A stretch of 64,000 bases of DNA from Arthrobacter sp. D5-1 (GTDB lineage Bacteria; Actinomycetota; Actinomycetes; Actinomycetales; Micrococcaceae), in NCBI RefSeq assembly GCF_017357425.1, contig NZ_CP014571.1, positions 2,852,001-2,916,000 of the forward strand, in the 5' to 3' direction. Positions 28,513-37,500 of the stretch are shown here, one piece after another. How positions within the stretch are numbered: position 1 is the first letter of the stretch; the number at the start of each line of letters is the position of its first letter. The translations under genes were made by a program, and so were the position numbers. The notes under the pieces are model-generated. The model was given only the letters and a program-made list of their open reading frames with translations, had not been told where the DNA came from and searched no databases.

Positions 28513-29025
28513 TCACGCGGAGCGGAGCGCCCTGTCACTCATGGAGCGGGATCCCCGTCCAACGGCCAAGGTGCCGGACTGCACGATTTCACGGATGCCG
28601 AACGGCTCGAGCACTGAAAGCAGTGCAGCGAGCTTCTCGGGGGTACCGGTTGCCTCGATCACCAACGAGTCTGTGGACACGTCGACGACGGCGGCACGGA
28701 ACAAGTCTGCAGCCTGGGTAACCTGCAGGCGTGTCGCGGCATCCGCACGTACCTTGACCAGGATGTGGTCGCGTTGTACGGAAGATTCGGAAGTCAGCTC
28801 CACAATCTTGATCACGTTGACCAATTTGTTGAGCTGCTTGGTGACCTGCTCAATGAGGTCGCCGTCGGCGTCGACGACAACCGTCATGCGGGACATGCCG
28901 GGAACCTCGGTGGGTCCCACAGCCAGGGAATTGATGTTGAATGCACGCCGGGCAAAGAGGCTGGCCACGCGGGTCAGCACGCCGGGCTTGTCTTCTACCA
29001 GAACGGACAGTGTGTGGCGGGTCAT
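28513..29025 (-). CDS. ilvN: Acetolactate synthase small (regulatory) subunit
   Basis: The 170-residue regulatory subunit confers valine feedback inhibition on IlvB. The N-terminal ACT domain reads HTLSVLVEDKPGVLTRVASLFARRAFNINSL. The C-terminal ALS_ss domain contains FRAAVVDVSTDSLVIEATGTPEKLAALL. Start ATG at 29025 lies two bases from the ilvB stop, so translation is coupled. An in-frame extension to 29046 is not family-like. Confidence 0.96.
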   Translation of the reverse strand: MTRHTLSVLVEDKPGVLTRVASLFARRAFNINSLAVGPTEVPGMSRMTVVVDADGDLIEQVTKQLNKLVNVIKIVELTSESSVQRDHILVKVRADAATRLQVTQAADLFRAAVVDVSTDSLVIEATGTPEKLAALLSVLEPFGIREIVQSGTLAVGRGSRSMSDRALRSA

Positions 29026-29027
29026 GC

Positions 29028-30932
29028 CTAGTCCTCCTCTTCCCATTCCGGGGTCATGTTGCGGGCAACCTGGATCTGGTCATTGCTGACGCCCGAAGGC
29101 ACCATGGGCCACACCATCGAGTTGGGGCTGACGACGAAGTCGATAACCACTGGACGGTCATTGATCTCGAGTGCCTTCTGGATGGTGGCGTCGATGTCTT
29201 CGTCACGCTCACACCGCAGTGCTGCACAACCGTAGGCATCAGCCAGTTTCACGAAGTCCGGGATCCGGACGGTGTCGTGGCCTGTGTTCAGGTCCGTGTT
29301 GGAGTAGCGGCCCTCGTAGAACAGCGTCTGCCATTGGCGGACCATGCCCAGCGAGGAGTTGTTGATGATGGCCACCTTGATGGGGATGTTGTTGATGGCG
29401 CAGGTAGCCAGTTCCTGATTGGTCATCTGGAAGCAGCCGTCACCGTCGATGGCCCAGACCACGCGGTCCGGCTCACCAACCTTGGCACCCATTGCTGCCG
29501 GAACCGAGTATCCCATGGTTCCTGCTCCACCGGAGTTCAGCCAGGCGTGGGGCCGTTCGTACTTGATGAACTGGGCGGCCCACATCTGGTGCTGGCCGAC
29601 GCCGGCAACATAGATGCCTTCGGGACCGGTGAGCTCGCCGATGCGCTTGATCACGCGCTGGGGTGCGGTGAGCCCGTCTTCCGGCTCGGTCCAGCCCAGC
29701 GGGTACGTGTCGCGCAGGTTTCCAAGGAAAGCCCACCATGAATCCAGGTCCGGGGTGCCGCTTAGTTCAAACTGCGTCTTCACGGCTTCGGTGAGTTCGG
29801 GGATGATCTCCTTGACCGAGCCAACGATCGGGACGTCCGCGGTGCGGTTCTTGGAGATTTCCGCGGGGTCGATATCAGCGTGGATGACCTTGGCAAACGG
29901 GGCGAAGGTCTTCAGCACGCCGGTAACGCGGTCATCGAACCGGGCTCCCAGGGTGATCAGGAGGTCGGCCTGCTGGAGGGCAGTCACGGCGGAGACTGAA
30001 CCGTGCATGCCGGGCATGCCAACATGCTGGGGATGCGAATCAGGGAAGGCGCCGCGCGCCATCAGTGTGGTGACCACGGGAGCGCCGGTAGCCAGCGCCA
30101 GTTCCATGAGCTCGGCGGAGGCGTGGCCCTTGACTACGCCGCCGCCCACGTACAGGACCGGCTTGCTGGCAGCAGCGATCAACTTGGCAGCTTCGCGGAC
30201 CTGCTTATTGTGACCCCGCACCACGGGGCGGTATCCCGGCAGATCCACCTTGGGCGGCCAGGAGAAGGTCATCTGGCCCACCTGGGCGTCCTTGGCGATG
30301 TCCACCAGGACGGGTCCCGGGCGGCCCGTGGACGCGAGGTGGAATGCCTCTGCCATGACGTGCGGGATGTCATTGGGGTCGGTCACCAGGAACGAGTGCT
30401 TGGTGATGGGCATCGTGATACCCACGATGTCCGCTTCCTGGAAGGCATCGGTGCCGATGACTCCGCTGGACACCTGGCCGGTGATGGCCACCATCGGCAC
30501 GGAGTCCATGTGGGCGTCCATGATGGCGGTAACGAGGTTGGTGGCACCGGGGCCGGAGGTGGCGATGCAAACGCCAACCCGTCCGGTAACCATGGCGTAG
30601 CCTTGCGCGGCGTGGCCGGCTCCCTGTTCGTGACGGACCAGGATGTGATTCATGCTGGAGGCCATCAAGGGGTCGTAGGTGGGCAGGATCGCGCCACCGG
30701 GCAAACCGAAAATATCATCCACGCCGAGTTCTTCGAGCGAACGGACAATTGCTTGCGAGCCGGACATCACCGTTGGGGGTACAACGGTGTTCGGCCCAAG
30801 TACAGGAGAGAGAGGTGCAGCAGCGTCGACGACGACGGACTCAGCCGTACGGTCGACCTTTTCCGGAGCTTTGTAGGCTCCAGCGGACTTTGCAGCCATC
30901 AGCGAGGGGCTGATCGGCGATCCTTTGCTCAT
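29028..30932 (-). CDS. ilvB: Acetolactate synthase large subunit
   Basis: TPP enzyme condensing pyruvate (or pyruvate with 2-oxobutyrate) in valine, leucine and isoleucine synthesis. Its 634 residues show the catalytic glutamate region [18 protein letters not shown], the FAD-region [13 protein letters not shown], and the TPP motif [29 protein letters not shown]. The ~50-residue N-terminal extension is typical of actinobacterial IlvB. AAGGAAGAG precedes the ATG at 30932. Expression is probably set by attenuation in the leader upstream. Confidence 0.97.
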   Translation of the reverse strand: MSKGSPISPSLMAAKSAGAYKAPEKVDRTAESVVVDAAAPLSPVLGPNTVVPPTVMSGSQAIVRSLEELGVDDIFGLPGGAILPTYDPLMASSMNHILVRHEQGAGHAAQGYAMVTGRVGVCIATSGPGATNLVTAIMDAHMDSVPMVAITGQVSSGVIGTDAFQEADIVGITMPITKHSFLVTDPNDIPHVMAEAFHLASTGRPGPVLVDIAKDAQVGQMTFSWPPKVDLPGYRPVVRGHNKQVREAAKLIAAASKPVLYVGGGVVKGHASAELMELALATGAPVVTTLMARGAFPDSHPQHVGMPGMHGSVSAVTALQQADLLITLGARFDDRVTGVLKTFAPFAKVIHADIDPAEISKNRTADVPIVGSVKEIIPELTEAVKTQFELSGTPDLDSWWAFLGNLRDTYPLGWTEPEDGLTAPQRVIKRIGELTGPEGIYVAGVGQHQMWAAQFIKYERPHAWLNSGGAGTMGYSVPAAMGAKVGEPDRVVWAIDGDGCFQMTNQELATCAINNIPIKVAIINNSSLGMVRQWQTLFYEGRYSNTDLNTGHDTVRIPDFVKLADAYGCAALRCERDEDIDATIQKALEINDRPVVIDFVVSPNSMVWPMVPSGVSNDQIQVARNMTPEWEEED

Positions 30933-30981
30933 CGGACTCTTCCTTAGTGGATCTTCAATAGATGGGTCTTGCTCGGGGAAT

Positions 30982-31019
30982 AAAAAAACCCCTCAGCCTT
31001 CCGGCTCTTCGAGGGGTTT
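30982..31019 (-). terminator. ilvB attenuator terminator
   Basis: On the minus strand AACCCCTC ... GAGGGGTT forms a stem with an inner GGCT/AGCC-type pairing, followed by seven T. It lies 27 bases after the leader peptide stop and about 50 bases before ilvB, so it ends transcription ahead of the structural genes. With the leader peptide it makes a ribosome-mediated attenuator. Confidence 0.88.
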
Positions 31020-31046
31020 GCGCGTGACGGTTCGTTACCAGTCGGG

Positions 31047-31100
31047 CTAAGCCACGCGCTTGGTAAGGACGACGACGCCGACGGTAACGAATGTGATCAT
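31047..31100 (-). CDS. ilvBN(C) leader peptide
   Basis: A 17-codon frame, MITFVTVGVVVLTKRVA, with six valines (three consecutive), one leucine and one isoleucine. GAGGGAAC precedes the ATG. It is followed by the terminator at 30982-31019. RNA segments pair in mutually exclusive ways: 31083-31091 with 31031-31039 (9 bp), and 31053-31059 with 31020-31026 (7 bp). Ribosome stalling at the valine codons would change the folding, as in known ilv attenuators. I identified it from sequence alone; it is shorter than usual gene-finding limits. Confidence 0.82.
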   Translation of the reverse strand: MITFVTVGVVVLTKRVA

Positions 31101-31120
31101 GCGTTCAGTGTTCCCTCAAA

Positions 31121-31163
31121 GTGAGATACGTGTCAATTGACCACAATCGTATCTCACTATTTG
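31121..31163 (-). promoter_or_regulatory. ilvB upstream inverted repeat and IclR-like site
   Basis: Perfect 10-bp inverted repeat GTGAGATACG (31121-31130) / CGTATCTCAC (31148-31157) with a 17-base spacer that contains TTGACA on the minus strand. The adjoining minus-strand 12-mer CAAATAGTGAGA (31152-31163) agrees at 10 of 12 bases with the leuC operator sequence. This makes it a candidate site for the IclR regulator at 2848. I cannot place a -10 box with confidence. Confidence 0.55.
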
Positions 31164-31181
31164 GACAGCCATGTCCGCCTG

Positions 31182-31214
31182 CCGGACTCCGCCCTTAGGG
31201 CGGGCGGAGTCCGG
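31182..31214 (-). terminator. Terminator after ilvD
   Basis: 13-bp perfect stem CCGGACTCCGCCC / GGGCGGAGTCCGG with a 7-base loop, nine bases past the ilvD stop. It separates ilvD from the ilvBNC transcript. Confidence 0.75.
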
Positions 31215-31222
31215 AGCAGGAA

Positions 31223-32941
31223 TTACCCGCAGTACGCCCCCGTGGAGGCACTGTGGACAAGCTTGGCGTATTTGGCCAGCACACCCTTGGTGAACTTGGC
31301 CGGCAGGGGCTCCCAGCCCTCCTTGCGGGCCTCGAGCTCGGCCTCGTCCACCAAGAGGTCGAACGAGCGCGCGGCGATGTCCACACGGATGCGGTCCCCG
31401 TCCTTCACGAAGGCGATGGGACCGCCGTCGACCGCTTCTGGCGCAACGTGGCCAATGCACAATCCGGTGGTGCCGCCCGAGAAACGGCCATCGGTAAGCA
31501 GGAGCACATCCTTGCCCAGCCCTGCGCCCTTGATGGCTCCGGTGATCGCCAGCATCTCGCGCATGCCCGGGCCGCCCTTGGGGCCTTCGTAGCGGATCAC
31601 CACGACGTCGCCCTTATTGATTTCGCCGTTGTCCAACGCGCTGAGGGCCCCCTGTTCACGCTCGAAGACACGCGCAGTGCCTTCAAAGACGTCCGCATCG
31701 AAGCCGGCGCTCTTCACAACGGCGCCTTCGGGCGCCATGGAACCGTGGAGGATGGTGATGCCACCGGTCTTGTGGATTGGATTGTCCAAGGCGCGGAGGA
31801 TCTTGCCATCAAGGTCCGGCGGGTTGATGGAGGCGAGGTTTTCGGCGAGTGTCTTGCCGGTCACGGTGAGGCAGTCACCGTGCAGCAGTCCGGCGTCGAG
31901 CAGTGCCTTCATGATGACGGGCACGCCGCCGATCTTGTCCACGTCAGTCATGACGTAGCGACCAAAGGGCTTCAGGTCGCCGAGGTGCGGAATCTTGTCA
32001 CCGATTCGGTTGAAGTCATCGAGCGTCAGCTCAACTTCTGCCTCGCGGGCAATGGCCAGCAAGTGCAGGACGGCATTGGTGGAACCACCGAAAGCCATAG
32101 TGACGGCAATGGCGTTTTCGAAGGCCTTCTTGGTCATGATGTCGCGGGCCGTGATTCCCAGGCGCAGCAGGTTAACCACCGCTTCGCCGGACTTGCGGGC
32201 GAAGTCATCACGACGGCGGTCTGCCGACGGCGGGGCGGCTGAGCCCGGCAGCGACATTCCCAGGGCTTCGCCGATGCAGGCCATGGTGTTGGCCGTGTAC
32301 ATGCCGCCACAGGCGCCTTCGCCGGGGCAGATGGCTTTTTCGATGCGGGTGAGGTCTTCCATGCTCATCTTGCCTGCGGCGCAGGCACCCACGGCTTCGA
32401 AGGCGTCAATGAGGGTGACTTCCTTTTCCGAGCCGTCCTCGAGCTTGACCCATCCGGGCATGATGGAGCCGGCGTAAAGGAAGACGGAGGCGAGGTCCAG
32501 GCGGGCAGCGGCCATGAGCATCCCGGGAAGGGATTTGTCGCAACCAGCCAGCAGGACCGAACCGTCAATACGCTCGGCCTGCATCACGGTTTCCACGGAG
32601 TCGGCAATGACCTCGCGGGAAACGAGCGAGAAGTGCATGCCTTCGTGCCCCATGGAGATGCCGTCCGAAACGGAAATCGTGCCGAACTGCATGGGAAAGC
32701 CACCGCCGGCGTGGACGCCTTCTTTGGCGCCTTGTGCAAGGCGGTTGAGGGAGAGGTTGCAGGGCGTGATTTCGTTCCATGAACTGGCGACACCAATTTG
32801 CGGCTTGGCGAAGTCGTCGTCTCCCATGCCAACCGCACGGAACATCCCACGGGCGGGTGCAGCGTGGATGCCATCGGTGACCACCCGGCTGCGGGGCTTG
32901 ATGTCCGGCGTGATGTCTGTCGCAATCTCGGTGTCACTCAT
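31223..32941 (-). CDS. ilvD: Dihydroxy-acid dehydratase
   Basis: Fe-S dehydratase producing 2-oxoisovalerate and 2-oxo-3-methylvalerate. The 572 residues start at the ATG at 32941 ([13 protein letters not shown]). Cluster cysteines are visible in [24 protein letters not shown] and [14 protein letters not shown]. The C-terminal region has [21 protein letters not shown]. It is a separate unit from ilvBNC, with its own terminator. It completes the valine/isoleucine pathway in this window. Confidence 0.96.
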   Translation of the reverse strand: MSDTEIATDITPDIKPRSRVVTDGIHAAPARGMFRAVGMGDDDFAKPQIGVASSWNEITPCNLSLNRLAQGAKEGVHAGGGFPMQFGTISVSDGISMGHEGMHFSLVSREVIADSVETVMQAERIDGSVLLAGCDKSLPGMLMAAARLDLASVFLYAGSIMPGWVKLEDGSEKEVTLIDAFEAVGACAAGKMSMEDLTRIEKAICPGEGACGGMYTANTMACIGEALGMSLPGSAAPPSADRRRDDFARKSGEAVVNLLRLGITARDIMTKKAFENAIAVTMAFGGSTNAVLHLLAIAREAEVELTLDDFNRIGDKIPHLGDLKPFGRYVMTDVDKIGGVPVIMKALLDAGLLHGDCLTVTGKTLAENLASINPPDLDGKILRALDNPIHKTGGITILHGSMAPEGAVVKSAGFDADVFEGTARVFEREQGALSALDNGEINKGDVVVIRYEGPKGGPGMREMLAITGAIKGAGLGKDVLLLTDGRFSGGTTGLCIGHVAPEAVDGGPIAFVKDGDRIRVDIAARSFDLLVDEAELEARKEGWEPLPAKFTKGVLAKYAKLVHSASTGAYCG

Positions 32942-33061
32942 GAGCAAAGTCTATGGGTACCTCGTTGCCGCCGCCGCTCTTCCATGCCGGGTTAAGCAGG
33001 ATCGACCAAATATTGCAGGGCAAACAAGGTTTCCCGGCAGCCCGGTATTGCGGTCCCCGGG

Positions 33062-33994
33062 TTACGTACCCGGAGGGGAGTCCCGAAGCTCCTTGGCGAT
33101 TTCCGCGGCTTCACTCCTGAGCATGTCAAGGACGATCGCGATGGTTCCCCGGGCGGCTACCTCCTGGCGGGAAAGTGCCACGATGCTCCTGCTGGCCTTC
33201 ACCTCCGTGAGTGGCCGCAGCACCAGGCCCCGTCTGGCACTGGCCCGGGCCGTGTACCGCGGGAGGAGGCAGATCCCATGGCCCGCACCCACCAGTGCCT
33301 CCAGCACCCGCAGGTCCGGATACCGCTGGCCACGGTTGGCCTGTCGGCCCGCATGGAGCTCGATTTGGCGAAGGACAGTGTCAAAGGGAAATCCCTCCGG
33401 TACACCGATCCAGGGGTAGTCAACAACATCGCTGGGACTTAACCTCGCCTTGGCTGCCAGCGGGTGGCCCACAGGCACAGCGACGTCGAGGGCTTCTTCG
33501 AGCAGCGGAACCACCGTCAGGCCCTGCCGGGCAAATACTTCCGGGCCGTCCACGCTGTGGGCAAGGACAATGTCGTAGTCGGCCACCAAGGGCGCGAAGT
33601 GCGCGGTTCCCGGATCCTCGAAATGTGCGTCGAAAGTCAGCCCCTCTACAGAGGACACCCGATGCAGCATCCCGGGCAGCAGCATTTCTGCCGCGCTGGG
33701 GAAGAACGCTGCGGACACGCGGGTCTGCCATCCCTTCCTGTAGGTGTCGATCGTGGACTCAGCCCGCGCCATGGCTGTGGCGATGTCGGCAGCCGCGGCC
33801 GCCATGGCGTATCCCGCTTCGGTGAGCTGCACACCCCTGCCGACCTTTTCCACCAGCACAACACCAATTTCCGCCTGCAACGTCTTCAGTTGCTGCGAGA
33901 CTGCCGACGCCGTGACATTCATCGCCTCAGCCGTGGCACCCACACTTTGACGGTCTGCCAGCTCGCGCAGAATCTGCAGTCTTTTCACGTCCAT
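33062..33994 (-). CDS. LysR-family transcriptional regulator
   Basis: The 310-residue protein has an N-terminal helix-turn-helix (about residues 3-62; QSVGATAEAMNVTASAVSQQLKTLQ, then LVEKVGRGVQLTEAG) and a periplasmic-binding-like effector domain (about 90-295). Target and effector are unknown. It is divergent from the ArfC-like gene, and the 181-base gap carries the palindrome GGAATTCC. A LysR regulator commonly controls a divergent neighbour, but that is inference here. Confidence 0.88.
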   Translation of the reverse strand: MDVKRLQILRELADRQSVGATAEAMNVTASAVSQQLKTLQAEIGVVLVEKVGRGVQLTEAGYAMAAAAADIATAMARAESTIDTYRKGWQTRVSAAFFPSAAEMLLPGMLHRVSSVEGLTFDAHFEDPGTAHFAPLVADYDIVLAHSVDGPEVFARQGLTVVPLLEEALDVAVPVGHPLAAKARLSPSDVVDYPWIGVPEGFPFDTVLRQIELHAGRQANRGQRYPDLRVLEALVGAGHGICLLPRYTARASARRGLVLRPLTEVKASRSIVALSRQEVAARGTIAIVLDMLRSEAAEIAKELRDSPPGT

Positions 33995-34175
33995 TCAGCC
34001 AGACTAGGCGACCCGAAGGAATTCCATTCCCCATGATTTTGCAGCACCCGCGATTTTCCTCAGCAGACTGATCACATTCCATGGAACAGCAGGTCAAAGG
34101 CTGGACAGCCCATTAGCAGGCACGTAACGTCAGGAACACCACGAACTGCACCCCTGTGAGCAGAAGGGCATCCAC

Positions 34176-35204
34176 ATGGACTGGATAATTTGGGTCATTG
34201 TCATTGTGTTGGCCATTGCCATTGTTTGGTGGCTTATGAACCGCAACAAAGCACGTAATTCGTCCTCAACCCAGGCTCCCGCCGCAATGGAGCCCGCCAA
34301 CACCACAACCCTGCCGGATGCGGCCGCAGCAACAGCCGGGGTGGCGGGCCTGGCCGGCGTCACCAACCTGGGTAAGGCGGCCGCCGAGGGCAGCGGCCCC
34401 TCCGGCGACGAATCCCCCCGGGATCCGGCAAGGGAACCAGCAGGGCAACCCGCCCGGGAATCAGTGGACGAGTCCATCGCTGATGAACCGGCTGACCTCA
34501 AAGCCCGCAGGGACCAGGAGGCTGACGACGAGTCGTTGGCCGGGGACATAAAGGCTGGGCCAGCCGCACTTACGGGTGACGAATCACTCGTGCAACCCGC
34601 CCGGGAACCAGTGGCAGCCCCATCTCCCGACCCCGCGCCGTCTCCCACCCCCGGCCTCACAGTGGAGGAGCCCGTTGTTGCCGCTCCCGTGGTGGAGGAA
34701 CCGGTGGTTGAGGAACCCGTGGTGGCCCAGCCGACAGTCGACACCGACGCCGCTGTGTACTCGGCTGACACGGGGCACACAGCCGACACGGCACACACAG
34801 CCGATCCTGGCGACGTTGACGACTGGGATGCGGGTGCTTCGGAGCCCGCAGGCAAGGATGCTGCAGACAAGGCCGAGTGGGAATCGACATGGACCGACTC
34901 ATCAGGGGCTCCAGTCCACCACCACGAGTACACGGACGCGCACTCCCCCACCCTCCCGGGCGCCGAGTCTGCAGCGGCAGAGGACCCCACAACCTCCGGG
35001 CACCTTGCCGCCGAGCACCCCTACGGAACCGGCTCCTCCAGCATTGCGGGAGACGCCTATCCCGTCAAAGCCAACGCGGCGGCCATGACGTACCACGACG
35101 AAGACACTGCGGACTATGACGACGTTGCCGCTGACGTGTGGTTTGAATCGGCCGCGCATGCAGAGGCTGCGGGGTTCAGGCCACCAAGGCGCAACAGGCA
35201 CTGA
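34176..35204 (+). CDS. Single-pass membrane protein with C-terminal sunset domain (ArfC-like)
   Basis: The 342-residue protein has a membrane segment at residues 3-21 (WIIWVIVIVLAIAIVWWLM). A ~250-residue acidic, Pro/Ala/Glu/Val-rich linker follows, containing EEPVV repeats. The C-terminal module runs AYPVKANAAAMTYHDEDTADYDDVAADVWFESAAHAEAAGF in outline. This matches what I know as the sunset domain found in actinobacterial ArfC-type channel accessory proteins. The tail is probably cytoplasmic or cell-wall facing; orientation is not certain. The linker is longer than I would expect. AGAAGGG precedes the start. Confidence 0.7.
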   Translation: MDWIIWVIVIVLAIAIVWWLMNRNKARNSSSTQAPAAMEPANTTTLPDAAAATAGVAGLAGVTNLGKAAAEGSGPSGDESPRDPAREPAGQPARESVDESIADEPADLKARRDQEADDESLAGDIKAGPAALTGDESLVQPAREPVAAPSPDPAPSPTPGLTVEEPVVAAPVVEEPVVEEPVVAQPTVDTDAAVYSADTGHTADTAHTADPGDVDDWDAGASEPAGKDAADKAEWESTWTDSSGAPVHHHEYTDAHSPTLPGAESAAAEDPTTSGHLAAEHPYGTGSSSIAGDAYPVKANAAAMTYHDEDTADYDDVAADVWFESAAHAEAAGFRPPRRNRH

Positions 35205-35258
35205 CCCGGCAAGCCACCACTTGACCGGTAACTACGGACCTCGGTAACGGACGCTGGC

Positions 35259-36425
35259 ATGGGCACGCACTCACCGGAACGGCGAAGACTGCTGATGTTT
35301 GCCGCCGCGTTCGCGACAATCCTGGTGATGACAGGCTGCACGGGCAGCCCGTCATCCCCGGGAACCGCGGTAACGCCGAACCCCACCACCACGGCCCCAG
35401 TGCCTTCCAGCCCCGGCAGCAGCGAAAGGCCAGCAGGAGGTCAAGGGACAGCCGGCAGCCGGCAGGCTCCCGAGATCACTGAAAAGCTCGACGTCGGGTT
35501 GCAGCTGCCGTGGTCGGTGGTGTTCCTGCCGGATGGAACCGCAGTGGTATCAGAGCGCGACTCCGCCCAGGTCAAAGCCATCAGTGATGGCAGGTCCACC
35601 ACCGTAGGCGAGGTTGCCGGCGTCGTCCCTGGAGGCGAAGGCGGCCTCCTGGGCCTTGCAGTGTCTCCGACGTTCCAGAACGACCGCTGGCTATATGCCT
35701 ATTTCACGTCCGCCAGCGACAACCGCATTGCAAGGATGAAGCTGGGCGAAGACAGCGGGGGGACGTTGTCGCTAGGCGAACCCGACGTAATTTTTTCGGG
35801 AATTTCGAAGGCTTCAACCCACAACGGGGGGCGAATCCGCTTTGGCCCCGACGGGTTCCTCTACGTGGGCACGGGAGACTCGCAACGCCGGGATCAGCCG
35901 CAGGACACCAATGCCTTGGGTGGCAAGATCCTGCGCATCACCCCCGAGGGACGGCCGGCACCCGGAAATCCCTTCGGCGACAATCCCGTCTTCAGCTACG
36001 GACACCGCAACGTCCAGGGTTTGGCATGGGACAGCGAGGGAAGGTTGTGGGCCAGCGAGTTCGGCCCGGACGTGGATGACGAGTTGAACCTGATCACGCC
36101 GGGCGGCAATTACGGGTGGCCCACAGTCACCGGCGCACCGGGAAGGAACGGCCTGATCGATGCAAAGGTCGTGTGGCCTTCGACATCTGAAGCTTCTCCG
36201 AGCGGTCTGGAGATCGTCGGCGACGTGGCGTACACAGGCGCCCTTCGCGGTCAACGGCTGTGGACGGTACCGCTCGACGGCGAGTCAGCCGGAGAACCTG
36301 TGGCCTATTTCACAGGACAGCACGGGCGGCTGAGGGATGTCACCCGCGCCCCGGACGGCACTTTATGGCTGGTCAGCAACAACAGAAACCCCGACTTTGC
36401 GCTGATTCTGCGGGTCGCGTCGTAG
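35259..36425 (+). CDS. PQQ-dependent sugar dehydrogenase-like lipoprotein
   Basis: The 388 residues begin with an N-terminal signal ending in lipobox VMTGC (Cys27), then a Thr/Pro/Ser linker. A glucose/sorbosone dehydrogenase-type beta-propeller follows. Seen: LPWSVVFLPDGTAVVSER, GGEGGLLGLAVSP, HNGGRIRFGPDGFLYVGTGD, and YGHRNVQGLAWDSEGRLWASEFGPD. In the family these residues bind calcium and PQQ. It probably works as an extracytoplasmic aldose oxidase feeding electrons to the membrane, if PQQ is available. The start ATG at 35259 gives a basic n-region (RRRLLMF). Confidence 0.87.
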   Translation: MGTHSPERRRLLMFAAAFATILVMTGCTGSPSSPGTAVTPNPTTTAPVPSSPGSSERPAGGQGTAGSRQAPEITEKLDVGLQLPWSVVFLPDGTAVVSERDSAQVKAISDGRSTTVGEVAGVVPGGEGGLLGLAVSPTFQNDRWLYAYFTSASDNRIARMKLGEDSGGTLSLGEPDVIFSGISKASTHNGGRIRFGPDGFLYVGTGDSQRRDQPQDTNALGGKILRITPEGRPAPGNPFGDNPVFSYGHRNVQGLAWDSEGRLWASEFGPDVDDELNLITPGGNYGWPTVTGAPGRNGLIDAKVVWPSTSEASPSGLEIVGDVAYTGALRGQRLWTVPLDGESAGEPVAYFTGQHGRLRDVTRAPDGTLWLVSNNRNPDFALILRVAS

Positions 36426-36450
36426 GGTCAGTGATGGGGCACGGGCCGAT

Positions 36451-36479
36451 TTCACAGTTGGGCGGATGTCGTGTAGAGT
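36451..36479 (+). promoter_or_regulatory. Promoter of first tRNA-Lys
   Basis: TTCACA (36451-36456), a 17-base spacer and TAGAGT (36474-36479), about 64 bases before the tRNA. The -10 and downstream GTCGTTGCGGAG sequence recur before the second copy. Confidence 0.6.
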
Positions 36480-36542
36480 TACATGTCGTTGCGGAGATCG
36501 CCGGGGAAAGAAAAGCTCCCGGTTTGGTCGAATTCAACAGCT

Positions 36543-36618
36543 GCACCTCTAGCTCAACTGGCAGAGCAATTGACTCTTAATCAATGGGTTCCGGGTTCGA
36601 GTCCCGGGGGGTGCACCA
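36543..36618 (+). tRNA. tRNA-Lys (CTT), copy 1
   Basis: Full cloverleaf with encoded CCA. The acceptor is GCACCTC/GGGGTGC, the anticodon stem ATTGA/TCAAT with loop CTCTTAA (anticodon CTT), and the T arm CCGGGTTCGAGTCCCGG. Sequence is identical to copy 2. Confidence 0.97.
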
Positions 36619-36621
36619 AGG

Positions 36622-36658
36622 AAGGCCTTGGAGTGAATTTCACTCCAAGGCCTTTTTT
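36622..36658 (+). terminator. Terminator of tRNA-Lys copy 1
   Basis: Perfect 14-bp stem AAGGCCTTGGAGTG and its complement around AATTT, then TTTTTT. Confidence 0.93.
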
Positions 36659-36719
36659 CATTTCCGCAGGGCTTTGGAATCATCTCTTCATGGCATGCAT
36701 CACTCCGGGGTCATGATGG

Positions 36720-36748
36720 TTTTGAAGCGTCGAAATCTGGTGTAGAGT
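36720..36748 (+). promoter_or_regulatory. Promoter of second tRNA-Lys
   Basis: TTTTGA (36720-36725), 17 bases, TAGAGT (36743-36748). The -10 is identical to copy 1 and the -35 is different. Confidence 0.5.
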
Positions 36749-36810
36749 TATTTGTCGTTGCGGAGCTCAACGAGGAATACGAATTCCCCTGAGAGCACGA
36801 AACAACAGCT

Positions 36811-36886
36811 GCACCTCTAGCTCAACTGGCAGAGCAATTGACTCTTAATCAATGGGTTCCGGGTTCGAGTCCCGGGGGGTGCACCA
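36811..36886 (+). tRNA. tRNA-Lys (CTT), copy 2
   Basis: Identical 76-base sequence to copy 1, including the encoded CCA and anticodon CTT. It has its own promoter and terminator. Confidence 0.97.
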
Positions 36887-36891
36887 ATAAC

Positions 36892-36930
36892 AAAGGCTCC
36901 GGATCGTGAAAACGATCCGGAGCCTTTTAT
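36892..36930 (+). terminator. Terminator of tRNA-Lys copy 2
   Basis: Perfect 16-bp stem AAAGGCTCCGGATCGT and its complement around GAAA, with TTTT following. It also faces the end of the MarR gene from the other strand. Confidence 0.92.
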
Positions 36931-36947
36931 TCGGGCCCTGGGGTAGG

Positions 36948-37415
36948 TCAGCTTTGCGCGACGTCGGTGGCTTCGTCGCTGGGTTCCGGCTCAGGAGCCG
37001 GTAAACCAGCGAGCCCCCGGACGACAATCCTCAGTTCCTCCCGCAATCGTGCGGTATCAACGGCAACGGGCGCCAAGACGTCCTGCTCAAGCTTCACTGC
37101 TTCTGCGAGAGCTGCACTGCCGGCCTCTGTCAGGGTCACCACATGGCTCCTGCGGTCGGAGTCGCTGCGCTGGCGCGCGATGTGCCCGTGCAGCTCCAAC
37201 CGCGCAAGAGTAGTACCCATTGTCTGGGCCTTGACCCGTGCGACTTCGGCCAACGCCGCCTGCGTAATTGCGCCTTTGGCGGCAAGCACTTGCATGGCAA
37301 TGACCCCGGCGTGGGTAAGGCCGATGGACTTCAATTTTTCGTTCCACGAGATTTCCACCAGGCGCGCAGCTGTCGAAAGCAATCGGGTGGTGGGCCATCT
37401 CTCCATATCTGGCAT
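36948..37415 (-). CDS. MarR-family regulator, divergent from peroxiredoxin
   Basis: The 155 residues start at the ATG at 37415 (MPDMERWPTTRLL). The winged helix covers QAALAEVARVKAQTMGTTLARLELHGHIARQRSDSDRRSHVVTLTEAG in outline. A TATACT box ends six bases before the ATG and no ribosome binding site is seen, so the mRNA may be leaderless. It is divergent from the Bcp peroxiredoxin with 85 bases between starts, which suggests control of that gene and itself. No clear redox cysteine is visible, so the signal is unknown. Confidence 0.85.
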   Translation of the reverse strand: MPDMERWPTTRLLSTAARLVEISWNEKLKSIGLTHAGVIAMQVLAAKGAITQAALAEVARVKAQTMGTTLARLELHGHIARQRSDSDRRSHVVTLTEAGSAALAEAVKLEQDVLAPVAVDTARLREELRIVVRGLAGLPAPEPEPSDEATDVAQS

Positions 37416-37421
37416 GCCGAC

Positions 37422-37427
37422 AGTATA
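37422..37427 (-). promoter_or_regulatory. -10 box of the MarR gene, leaderless arrangement
   Basis: TATACT on the minus strand, followed by GTCGGC and then ATG, which would place transcription start at or next to the start codon. Confidence 0.45.
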
Positions 37428-37500
37428 TGCGCGGACGGGGAGCCAGCGCGGCTCCTCCCCACTAAACTGGGAAATCGCGATCCCCAGCAAGGAGCATATT

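Larger units (their letters stand above)
36471..36886 (+). repeat. Tandem duplication of a tRNA-Lys transcription unit
   Basis: Copy 1 begins GTGTAGAGTTA at 36471 and copy 2 at 36740, an offset of 268-269 bases. The -10 box, TGTCGTTGCGGAG, ACAGCTGCACC and the whole tRNA are repeated. The leader middle and the spacer between units have diverged, and each unit has its own unrelated terminator. Confidence 0.85.

Noticed and set aside
36967..37500. N-terminal extension of the peroxiredoxin frame to 335 residues
   Set aside because: It is antisense to the MarR gene, whereas the GTG at 37501 has an ideal AAGGAG and matches the Bcp N-terminus.
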